DNA from: Pelecanus crispus
Taxonomy: Eukaryota; Chordata; Aves; Pelecaniformes; Pelecanidae
Assembly: GCF_030463565.1 (NCBI RefSeq)
Contig: NC_134649.1
Location: 40,325,044 to 40,389,043, forward strand
DNA length: 64,000 bases
Direction of reading: 5' to 3'
The notes beneath the pieces were generated by a model that was not told where the DNA came from, did not search any database, and worked only from the letters and a program-made list of their open reading frames with translations. This document shows, piece after piece, positions 39,000 to 50,900 of the stretch. Both the position numbers and the translations under genes were made by a program. Numbering within the stretch: position 1 is the first letter of the stretch; each line of letters begins with the position of its first letter.

Positions 39000-41900
39000 G
39001 TAAGTGGCTTTGCACCTTTGCCAGGGTAAAGAGTAGTCTGTAGCGTGTTCTTGTGTTGCTTTGTGTTCCTGGAGTCAGCCCGTTTCCCACAGATGGATGC
39101 TGAAATCTGTTTGGGTTAAAAGCCCTGGGGCTCAGGCTGTTTCTTTGCTACTGCAGCAATGCAATGCAAGAACCATTGCATCCTTTTTAAGTAGAGTCTG
39201 TCTCATTGCTGCCGCAGCTCTCTGCCCCACGTGGGCAGGTTTCCTTGCACAGGGAGATGGACTATGTGTGGCAATGGGGAGGGCATCTGGTGTGACCTGG
39301 CCCTGAGGTCTGTCTCATGGCAATACCAGGCAAGAGCACTGAAGCTGCAGTTCAGGTTGTTCTTCATCAGTAACTTCATGTCCTGGTCTGCACTACAGGG
39401 AAGGAGAGGAGTATGTGCATGCGCACCTGTTTGTTGGGAAGGGAATTTAAGGGGTGTGCTGTGTCCCTGTTGCTTTTGGTGAGGTGCACCTCACAACATT
39501 TTCCTGCAAGGGCACCCAGGAACAAAGAAGAACATAAGCTTAAACAAGTGTCAGCAAAATCCTGATTTCCTATAGACTGCATTAGTCCTGCAGAATTTTG
39601 AGCCCAGGCCAGGACCTGGCTCTTCTTTGTCTCCAGAGCTCTAAGAGGTGGTAATCCTTCTTTAAATTCTACGACAAAGGCATGATGGGATGTTGCAGGA
39701 TAAAAATGTGAATTGAAGTGGCTGTGACCCTGAATCCCTGCAGCCAGGCTGAATCTGTCAGCCACGCTGGCTGGTGCTGTGATATCAGGGATGGTGACAC
39801 AAACAGAGAGCAGCAGCGTTCTCCTGGGGCAGTGCTGGATGCAGTGTCCCAGCACGAGGCTCTGTGGTTGCGAGTAGCCTGTTTTCACCCAGGGCGTTGC
39901 TAGTCCTTAGCAGAACAGCGTGTTATCTTGTGTCTTCCTTCTACAGAACAGGCTGTCCAGATAATTGCCTCTTCCCAGCCTGGTGCTACAAAGAGCAAAG
40001 TGGTACCACAGAGCTTTGGAAGTCTCTGGGTTTGGATGTGTGGTCCAAAAGCAGTTTTAAAATTACAGTCTTCCTTTCAGTAGCTAAAGCTGACTGTAGA
40101 ATGCTTGTGGGAGAAGGGAAGGGTAAAGAGCAGACTGGGAGCAGGACAAATGTGAGGTCAGGAGGAGTATGTAAGGGTTGGGAAGCGAGAGGCTGCCCAG
40201 CTTGAGGTCCTGCTTTCACTTTATTTCTTAGCCATGCCCTATGTGTCCTTTGCAGGGCCGCATGGAAGGAATTGTCACAGATGATTTTTAGGGCAGCTTG
40301 AGGGAATTAAATGTCAAACTGGTGTGAGCACTTTAGAAAAATCCTTCATTCAAAATGATGTGGAGTCGTCCTGTACCATTTGATCCAGGGGAGAAGTGGG
40401 TGCGCTGGGTGGGAGGAAAAGGCCAGTCTCTGCTACGTGATTCCTGGCGCATGATCCCGGGGTCCCAGCTGCATGGTTTGGCACTAGTGGGCTGACTAAA
40501 GTATGGCATCTTATTAACAAGTGTGTCCAATGATATCTAAATGTCGTAACAAACTTTATCCTTCACCATTCAGTACATGGTAGCGGTTGTCGTTAAGATT
40601 GTATCTAACAACACATAAGGGTCTGTGCCAGCTCCAGCCAGCTCTATTCAGTGCTGAGTGGAAGCGGCTGTCAATGAACACTTTATGCAGGAAGAGTTTT
40701 AACTCGGTTTCAATGGTGGCAGCTTGTGCTGTATGTAAGGATAATGCTAATTAATTTCACGTTTTTCTGCATCCAAACCAGCCTGTGCACAAGGTACGCC
40801 CTTTTCCCTAGTTAGCACTGCCTCTGATTTTTAGCCCATCAGGAGAGGCCAAGATTGAGTTTTACAGTTCAATACAATCTCTTCAACTGGAAGAAAATGC
40901 TTGTTTCTATAAGAATTTCAGAACCAGTTCATTTGTTCAGCTTGCTGGAGATCCATTAGTATTCAGATGCAGGCTGTGTAGATGCTGTTAGTGACTTGAT
41001 AATTGGAAGTGTGGAACATGTTTCTGCAAGGCTTGGGAAGGCTGCATATCTTCTGCAGGTGTAGTTTTCAAGGTATGTAACTTGTCCTTTTGCACCGAGC
41101 CTTCAGTCCTCTTCACACGTAGATACAGATTTGTCCTATTGTTGCTTCCTACCTGTGCAACGTAGGAAGCGCACACCAGAATTCATGGCAGCAGCTTCAT
41201 CCGAACGTGCTGCATCGCAGTAGGACACTGGATGATCCCTGAAGTGTATTTTCTGCTACGTTGCCAAGATGATGTTCACTGAAAACAATTCAAACAGCTT
41301 CTGTGTAAATTATATAAGCGCTTTATACAGTTATCGTGTCTTAATCCTGTAGAATGGAACAAGTTTCAGCTCTCTTGGCTGTGATTAACTGCGCTGCGGA
41401 CAGTCCCTGCAAGGCCACGGGGAGGCTGTGCCAGTGCTGGGGGAGGTTGCACAGGTCGTGTTGGTTTACAGTAGGTAAATGTTGTGTGTAGTGACTTGCC
41501 CTTGGCATCGCATGAGCAGTGCTGAGCACAACTGGGGTACAACTATTTCTGACTTGTATGCATTTTTTTCAAGCAAACTTTGAAAAATCAGCCTCAGTAG
41601 TGAGGTCGTTAGGCCCCAGCTTTTGAGTTGATACAAAGGTTGCAAAAGATAGCTAGGATCCCATTCAAAATAAACACTTGATGCTTCTGAGTATGGAAAT
41701 TTGGCTTTGGCCCACTTCCTAATAAACCTTACAGGAGCTGGACAACTGGAGAAACAGAAATCTTTACGTTACAAGATGCTGGTTGGTAGAAGCTTAGGAA
41801 TCAAATGACAGCTGATAAGAACAATATACCTGTCACTGAAAATGAATGACAGCTTAGAGGATGGTAAAAACTAACAATCATTAAAAGTTGTAACCTCCTC

Positions 41901-44900
41901 TGAGGCCTTAAGTCCGAGCCTTACACCTAGTGTGCAGAAAATCAGTGGAATTAGTATTTGAAAGGAAATCAATGAAGCATCAGAATGAAAGTAGCGCTAG
42001 TCTAACTGGCACGGTTTCTTATGTGGAACCGCTGTGTCAAGCCTTGCTTCCCTGCTAAGATAGCAATACATTTGAGAGTGAATAGAGGTCAGCAGGTTAA
42101 ATATATTTTACCATGGGCTTTCCACAGACTTTGTCAAAAGCTCCTGATCATTTTTAGTTTCTCCAGGAAGCAGTCAAGTATTAAACAAAAAAAACCCAAA
42201 CAAACAACAAAAAAAACCAAACACAAACAAAAAAACTAAAAACCAGCCAAACAAAAAAAACAAAACCAAAAAATAATTGGGGGGGGGGGGGGGGGGGGGG
42301 GGGTGTCAGGTTTTCCATGGGGTCAGCAAGAGGTGATAAGCAGATGCCTGAAGAATGCCACGTTGTGCTGTTATCGCTGACCTCCGGTGGGGGCAGCTCC
42401 ATTGCCTGGTGCCGGATGGTACCGTGCAGCTCAGTGCTGCCAAATGCAAAGCCACGGACATCAGACAGAAGGAATACATAACCCTGCTCGCAAGGAGTCT
42501 AAATTCAACTATGTTGCCTGAGGCAAGAGAGGGAGCTGGAGTCAGTGTGGACTGTGCAGTTAATGCCTCTGCTCCACACGCGGCTACGTAGGAGTAATTA
42601 GTAAGGGGCTGGAGAGGAGGGTGAAAATGTTGTCCATAAGGGATTTCATGTTGAAAATCATTAGCTTACACAAGCTACATTGTTTGAAGACAAGCCACTG
42701 ATCAATTAAAAAAAATGGTGGTTTTAATAGTAATTCTTGGATGAACAATCCTGCATTCAGTCTCCAAAAGGATACTGTAAAATTAAAGTGGACACAGAAG
42801 AAGGTGACAAGAAAGATATAAAGCAACAGAGGAACTATCCTAGACAAGACTGAGTTTTTTACTTAGGAAAAAGATGAATCATAATGGAATATCTTCTCTC
42901 TACACATAGAAATAGTAAATAAGTTGGCAGCTTTCATCCTCTCTCCTTTAGAATTCAGTAAGTGAAGGTTTGGTGGGACTGGGAGGCATCTAACTGGAAC
43001 AGAAGGATGACTGTTTTTGCACAGTGCTGTGGAGTTAATTTTCAGAAATCTTGCAAGACTCAGAATAATTGAAGCAGTGTGCAGAGATGACTCTTGTTTT
43101 AACTTTTTGTGGGTCTCTGGTTGTACGTGCTCTACGATTTCTATGTGTAGTTGGTAAGCTCTTTGGAGCGGGCTGTGCTCCACTCTGTGTTTATGTATGT
43201 CCTGATGCTTCAGGCTTAGAATTTGTAGGTGATACAACAAAACCATGCTAATTGTTGGAGGCAATGTTTGTGACCAGGTGGTTTTGCACTGGAAGCAGGA
43301 ATTCTCATATTTTTGTTTTGTTCTGAAAAATGCAGTGAATCTTCCCCAAAGCTGCATCATAGCAGTGTATAGCCAGTAATGTTTTTTTGAGAACTTAAAA
43401 GTTTAGTAGGGTTTTGATGCATTTCACTACTGATGCTGAATGGGCTTGCTGAAATGTATGCAGGATTCTGTGAGGGTACAAACAAACAGCCAACATATCT
43501 AAATTAATTATTAAAAGCTGGGTTTTTTTACTCTCAGTAAAAAAACTTAGAGGGGTTCAAAGCTGAATTCACTGCTGGGGCATCTGTTTAAGGAATTTGG
43601 GTGGAAAGGGATGGTGGGAAGAGTTAAAGGTGCTGATGTTCTTTGTATCCATTTTTTTGTACTGATTTCCCCGTTCTTTCCACTCCTGAAAAAAGGACAC
43701 CCTATATGCATACCCCTGCGGCTCTGACCACACTCCCAGCCCTATGGCCAGCCGGGTACCCTTGGAAGCAGCCCCCCTCCTGGAGAAAACAGATGCCCGT
43801 CTGACAGCTGTGGCAGTGAATGTGGAAGATGGCCACACCATTGCTTTTCTGGGAGACAGCAGAGGGAGACTGCACAAGGTATGATCTGGATGCGACAGGA
43901 AGCAAAGAGGATAAAACTAATCAGGGATGCTCAGGTGGAAGGGGAAAAAAGGGAATTTCTCTTGTCCCTTGGGAAGTCAGGTTCCTACTAAAGATCATTA
44001 CTATCAGATGGTCTCTTCTCACACTGTACTGACTGTTGAGAATGTGAATGCCCCAAACAGTGGTCACATTGCCTTTGGTTACATCTGCACTGAGCCAGCG
44101 TTCAGGGCTGGTGCATCCTGCGTGGCTTCCAGAGGTACTTCTAGGCACATGCTTCATGTGGCTGAAGTCACTGCATTGAGATTTTGGTGGGAGGTTGAAA
44201 TCCTTGCACACAGCAGTGGTTCCAACTTGTTCCTGACGTAGGACGGGTGCCCCCAGCTCCTGCTGTGATACTTTGCATGTGTACAACTGTGACTCTCTTG
44301 CAGGTGTACTTGGGAGCAATGGGAGATGCACATATATACGCTTCTTTAGCTATCCAGTTAAATAGCATGGTGAGTGGAGACCTGCTGTTTGACCAGTTGC
44401 AGGAGCACCTCTTTGTTATGACCCAGTCAATGGTAAGAGCAATAAAATCCCTTCCACAGAAGACCTGAAAGCATTTGAGGTCCAGACAAACTACTGATGG
44501 GAGTGTGGGAGGGAGAGAAGCAGTGTGTATAGCTAAGCCCATGCTGGGCAGCAGCTGCCTGCCAGTCTGGCTTACAGGATGGGGACTGGCCTTTTGCAAA
44601 AGCTGGAGGAAGCATGGAGGAAGTCTTGTTACCCTAAACCATGGCCTGTTTGCATGTGCATTTCCCCAAGTCAGACAGGCTGTATCAGCAGTGATGGAGG
44701 AATGTGAACTGCAGGCTATAAAAGGCTGCTCTATTGGCATGAAGACAAGGGACTGCAAATTCCTAGGTTCCTCTGTGTTAAGCAGGAACTGTTTGGACAG
44801 CAGTTCGTGTCTCCATCTGAGCAGAAGAATGTGACCTGCCTTGGTTTTGCAGAAGATTAAAAAGAGAAAAGGGAGGTTTAGTCTAATTAAAACTGGCATT

Positions 44901-47900
44901 TCTCCTGTTTTTAATCAGTTAAAAGATTAAGCTGTTCTTCTGTAGGCATGTAACCTACAAAAAGCAGAAATGTGTGGGAAGTGTCTCCAGATAGCGGAGC
45001 TGCACTCTGACCGCGTATATAATAACAGTCTTGCAGTTGAAATCAAACTGTACAAGGAACCAGGCAAGGCACCTTTCCCTCTCCTCCTGCCTCCTGTAAT
45101 TCTGTTTGTGCCCAGTGGCAGTTGGAGAAGAGGCATTGCGATGCCCCAGGCTCTTGGGATATTGGTGTCTGTTGAGTAGGAAATCCAGCTGTGGATACTT
45201 TATTGGAGAGGATTTGTACAACACCACTCATATCAGCTCCTTGAGCTGGAAAGAAAAGGATCCTCCTAGCAAAGGAAAAAGCAGCCCTTGAGTTACTCTG
45301 AAGGAAAGAACAAACAAAAAATAAGAGCATGCTGGAAAACCACTGCTTTCCTTCACTCCCACCAGTGCACTTTGAGTACTCAGAAATTTTGTAACACTTC
45401 AAAGGAGGAGTTGAAATCTGTGCGTGGAAGAAGATTAGGGAAATCTGAAATATATCCTTAACAGTAATTGTTCCGTCAATTAAAAAATGCAAATTATATC
45501 ATGTACTTAGCAAAAGTAACAGGTCAGGGATTAGAAGCTGGTATTTTAAAGTAACTGACAGTGTAGTAGCGGATTAAAAAGAGGGTAAGAGGCTGAAATC
45601 AGCAAGAATAGTAAGTTAAAGCAGAAGTGTTTTGCAAGTAAAACTTACCCCCAGATGGCAGAAGGTTTTTGTTCCACGTTGATCAAAGCTTCTTGGTGTA
45701 CTTTCAGTCAAAAATGATAGTTCTGCTAGATAAAGCTGGGCAATAGTGCAGATGCGTTCAGAGGCCTTGGCTGGACCTGCTGTCTCCAGCTTCAGTCACC
45801 TACATGTCAAGAGAGATGATCTCCCATGACGGAGTCCAGAAAATCAAAAGAGTGGATGGTATTCAGTCTGCTATTCTTTGATCCATTTTGTTAAAATACA
45901 GTTTTATCACTAAATAAGGTCTCCTTCTTGCAAAAACTGTCACAGATAACCCATTAATAGCAATACACTTTGCTTGCTTTGGTGCCTCTGTACAGCCTGA
46001 TGTTTAGATGTCCTTCACAATATGTGAAATGGCCATTCAGATGGGCTCTGGAAACTTCTTCCTTTTTTCTTTATTTTTATGCAGTATTGGGGATTAAGAA
46101 GTTGTTTCAGTGAGCATGCAGACGATGGGACTTGTTAGTTAGGTAGAAGAAGCCATAGACCTGGGCCCTGTGTTGTGTGTGCTGTGTTTGCACCGATTTC
46201 TTTCTCTGACAGGTGGTAAAGGTTCCCATACTAGAATGTTCCCTGTACTTGGACTGTGAATCCTGTCTGGCGCTGAAAGATCCCTACTGTGGCTGGTGTG
46301 TCCTTCAGGGACGGTAAGATAGAACCCTGTTCACCTGCAAGGATTTTTGGAGGGTTAGTGCTTAGGGATTGTCTCCACTTACTCTCTTCCTTATGTCTGT
46401 GTGTCTCTGTGTCCGGATTTAGTCTATTTTTAGTTCCTTTATGGGATATTCTCTCTAACTTACCATTGCTCTGTCTGCCTCCCTAAAACACGCTCAGCGG
46501 TCACAGTTGCACACAAGGGTATCTTTCCATTGCTTTTTGGGTCTTTGGTCGCCATTCACAGTGCTCCTGTCCAGTGGATTTCAGCCTGGTTTTAGTCTGA
46601 CTGCAGCTCAAACTGCCTCATTTCAAATGTAGAGAAACTGTCTTATCTCTTCTTCTGATGTTACTCTCTTATTTAGCACTCTCTTTCACTTCTTGCTCCC
46701 CTACTGATGTTGCTTAATGAGACATGGTTTATTCCAGTGTGTCTGCTGGCTCTGGCTCCCTGTAGAATCCTATAGGAACTAGTTTATGACCCTTGAAGCC
46801 CAAAAAGTGCCTACCCATCTGTATTTTGGCAACAATTCATCCTACTGAAGGTGGTGGGAGGCTGGGACTTCCATGGCTTGTGTAGCAGCTTCCCCAAGAC
46901 TCTAGCAAGGCTTCAGACAGCCAGTGTCAGCTTGGAAGCTGAACATGCCCTGCTAGGGCTGCACAGATCTCTCACAGGGCTTCTTGCTATTCCCCTGCAG
47001 GTGCAGCCGTCGCTCTGAGTGCTTGCGGTCCAGGTTGAGTGAACAGTGGCTCTGGAGCTTTAACTCTACGCAGCAGTGTCTGTCTGTCCAGTCGCTAACT
47101 CCAGCCAATATCAGCAGAGAGGAGAAGAGAAATGTGAGTGGTGATGATCCTCTGATGATGCTTAAGCATGTAGAAAGTCCCCTGCAAAGTCTGAGGAGTC
47201 ACAAGTCTTTCTGTTGCTTTTGGTGGGGTACTGAATCACTGAGCCTTCAAACACATGTTGTCTGTTTCACATAAGGGACTTAACAGCTTGGCTGTACCAG
47301 GAGATAATGTCATTGTTTTTTCCCATAAAATTAAATGTCCTTGCCTGCTAAGAGTTACTGGGTATTCTGGAGTATTTGATGGCTGCTTGGGTGGAGTCCC
47401 TCCTTGGCTTAGTATCTATAAGGTGTCCATGTCTGTGGTTTCACAGTGTTTCTGACACTTGCTGTCAGGAAGATTTGAAAGTTGCTACCCAAAATTATGG
47501 CTTCAGTCTGGCATCTGAGAGCTGGCAGAAAAGCTAAGAAGGTGCTGCAGTGTTTTGAAGTCTGTCATTGTGTAAGGAGGTGGCAAGAACCTGTCTTTTG
47601 CTAGAGACTTGGGCAAAGGGGGAAGTTGTCAATTGCTTGGTGGGTGCCAAGTTCAGTTTGGGAATGGCAAGAGGTGAGGAATGAACAGTCAGTCCTAGGA
47701 GGCATTATAGGAAAATGGGTGTATATGCAAATAACTACTTTATGGGGCTCTTTGAAAAAATAGAACCAGAAAATTAGATGAAATAAAGAAGAATGTGTTA
47801 GAGGGCAAATTATTTACTGGATATTATTGAATTGGTAGATATTCCTGGCTATCTCGGACTTACCTTCTCTGCGTGAGGAAGAATTTTACTCATGTTACTT

Positions 47901-50900
47901 TGAAGATTATGAAAGCCCAGCAGTTCTGACAGAGTCAGGAATCATGTGTCCTTCTCCAGATCCCAGCCAAGCACCAGCTTTGCCAACAGGAGCAGGTCAG
48001 TGAAATGCTTTAAACAGAGCATGATAGGTCTGATAACATTGTTGGGAGAAAGTATGTTGTAGGTCCGTCAGGTTGCCAGGATTAACAGCCATGAATGTAT
48101 GTGGTCTGTCAGCAGGTGTTCATTTCATTCTGTCATAATATCTGTTTGCTTTCTACTTGTGTCACACACATCCTGTGCTATTTTGGGCTGTTGCCAAATT
48201 CCAATGCCAAATTCTGGTAGTTGGAAAGAAGATCCTGCTTGAAGGGTTGTATGCAAATCTGAATATCATCTGAAATGCAGTCTAGAGTGGCGGCTGGTTT
48301 GGCAGCTTTGTCATAAATCTGGAAAGAGAGCTCTCTTAAATACTGCTTTATTACTTAAATCAAACAAAATGCAAACCTTCTCAAAATCCCCATAGTAGTG
48401 GGAGAAGGCAGTACATGTAAGGAAAGGCAAGAAGAGACCCACAGTCCTTAAAGTTAGAAATTAATCTGCAATGCGGCATAACCTCAGAAAATACATAGTC
48501 AGCCTTCTATTACTGTGAACAATAACTGGCTGAGTGTTGCTGATTGGCCACTCTAAAGAACCTGGAAAGTTCTCAGTTTATAGCCTTTGCATTGGATTTT
48601 ACCCAGCCTGTCAGTGTGAGCTCTGATGAGCTGATCTCTTCAAAGAGCTTGTTCATCTGAAGTAAAAGGCAGGTGCCACTTGGGAAGCATTCCACACGAT
48701 TCACCTAAACGGCTAAACAGATTTTCCGTGCAAGTATGCAGCTTGCTAATAGGTCTGAAGCAATCTCCATGGACACGACAGCAGAACCCAGCTAATGCAC
48801 TCATTCAATCTCAAACTCCTTCATTTTCAGTATTATTTGCAATATTATTGTATCTGTTGGCTTTCACACTGCTTTAGTCTGGAACAAACCAACCAGGTCT
48901 CCCTTCAGGGTGGTCAGGGACAGAGGGAAAGGACTTCATGTGCTGCCACTACAGGCAGAGTGGGCAGGATTGGCTTCCCTGTTTAGTTCTGTAAATGTGG
49001 GCCTGAATTTAAGCACAGTTGTGAAAAATAAGCGTAGATAAAGCCACAATCTGGTTCTCATTATTCCAGGCTTCAGATATTCTTAATGACTCCTTTGTAA
49101 GTCAGTCTTGCTTTTATTTCAAGACTCCATAGATGCTTTACCTATGTTACTTTCATATTGCATCTCTGAGGCTTAACAAGTTGCTTCTGTTTTTCTAGCC
49201 TAAACTTGCTCATGGATGGTTCGTGTCTATTTGATCTATTTGTGTTGTCCTTTTGCTTCCACAGCTCTTCTCCCACTCAGTGAACTACGGCCAGGCATTC
49301 TTAGCACCAAGTTTTGCCATGTTAACTGTGTCAACTTTTTCTTCATGTTCTTTTGTTACTCAGACTTCCTCTCTCCTTCACTGTATTGCTAGCCCTTCTT
49401 TGCACGGCTTCTGCGCTCTGCTGAGATGAATTTGAAGCTGGTAACCAGAATCATACACTTTTCTAAATGAGGTCTCATTAGGGCCTTAGATACTGGCACT
49501 TTCCTATTCCTACTTATACTTTTCTCAGCTCACTAAATTATTTGCCTTTTTCTCAGCTTTGTTTTAAAGGTTGCATACCAGCTCATCTGTCACTTTAAGC
49601 TGTTGAGCTCCAAGTTGATAGCAGAAACTCTTGCTCTCAGTTTGCAAGTGCTCGACCTCATCTTCTGTACTGTTGAACAGCATTGCTGGCAGTCAAGGGA
49701 AATAATGGCCTTTTTGGAGAAAGGAGTATTTATAAATATGCTGTCATAACCCTGAAATCCTGGGAGGTGTTAGCCTTTCCACCACTGCCAAATGCAATCA
49801 CCTCTATGACAGTGATGGGAGTTGACAGGACTGCAGTGACTCCTGCCTCCAGCTGCATATGATACCCTTATTTGCTCCCTAATTGTGGGGTTTGATACAC
49901 ACCCTATCAGCTGTTTTACTAGCATACTGCTTCACTTGTCATCCTGTCAGGAACCCAGCTTAGGCCTGACTGATCCTTCACCAGACATGTTAATTATTTT
50001 GTTGTGAATAGAGCTTGCTTGCAAGAAGAGGTCTGAATTCTGTGAGAGGAACAACGGACAAGCTTCTTGTAACTTATTTGTATAGCAAACTGTCTTAGAG
50101 AAATGGCATCTCCTGGACTTGAGCAGAGCATGCAAATGTTCCCATTATTTGGAGAACTAACACCCAACTCTAGGGTTGGGGGCATTTGTCTAGAACAAGA
50201 TTAATTAGCTGGTTTAGTACTGTCATATGCAAAATATCTCCTTCAGGCTCATGCTATCAGATGCAGTAAGTTTTGACCTTCTCTGCAGCTATTTGGTCTA
50301 TCAGAAAACAGTGATAGTCTCTTCCCAAAGAGAACTGGGCTATTCTGAGGCTTGTAGTTGACATGAGACCTGGATTTAAAGCAGATAAGCCTTCAGTCAT
50401 TGCAAGTGAGATTACAAGTCTTATAAACCTCTTCACTGACTCACTTCTTAGTCTGGACATAGAACATATCTCTCAAGGTGAAGGCAGTATGTGAAGGTCA
50501 TGTCAGTTTTAAGGGTTTGGCTATTCCTTTGGGTGACAAAGGAAGACAATTGGCTTTGAGCCTGGAATGTTACATCTTCCTCTAATACAGAGATGACAGT
50601 TGAATTATAGCAGGTAAAGATGGAGGATCTTCAGACTAGTCTTCCTTCCCATGGGTTGGCAACAGCTGTCATAAACTACTCCTGACAAACTTGTCCAGCC
50701 TGTTTTTAGTGTCCATAGGATAATCCAGTGATTGAGATGCTAGAAGCATGGAAGGAAGTCTGTCTCCATGTTTGGCAGTGTCTTTCCTAAAGCATGCTGT
50801 GTCTTAACAGTATGGCAGACTTACAGTTGCTCCATTCTAAGAAATTTTTATTTTCATTTTCAGATCATGTCACCATAAAGCTCGTAGTGCGTTTCCATGA

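Larger units (their letters stand above)
39000..43695 (+). other. PLXNB1: PLXNB1 intron after first coding exon (4,696 nt)
   Basis: GT-AG intron. Reading through the donor ends at a TAA at 39,027-39,029. It holds an A/C-rich tract plus G25 (42,183-42,303) and a CR1-like remnant near 42,760. I saw no further exon. Confidence 0.85.
47996..50863 (+). other. PLXNB1: PLXNB1 intron (2,868 nt) with two LINE-like remnants
   Basis: GT-AG, phase 1. It contains two CR1-like remnants (about 49,370-49,680 and 50,620-50,790) and no further exon. Confidence 0.88.

Noticed and set aside
44168..44899. 243-codon minus-strand frame across a PLXNB1 exon
   Set aside because: Antisense to a Sema exon and intron; no domain and no conserved motif.
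44946..45179. Possible extra PLXNB1 exon in the Sema-PSI1 intron
   Set aside because: The protein joins cleanly without it, and no splice pair with matching phase or plexin motif was found.
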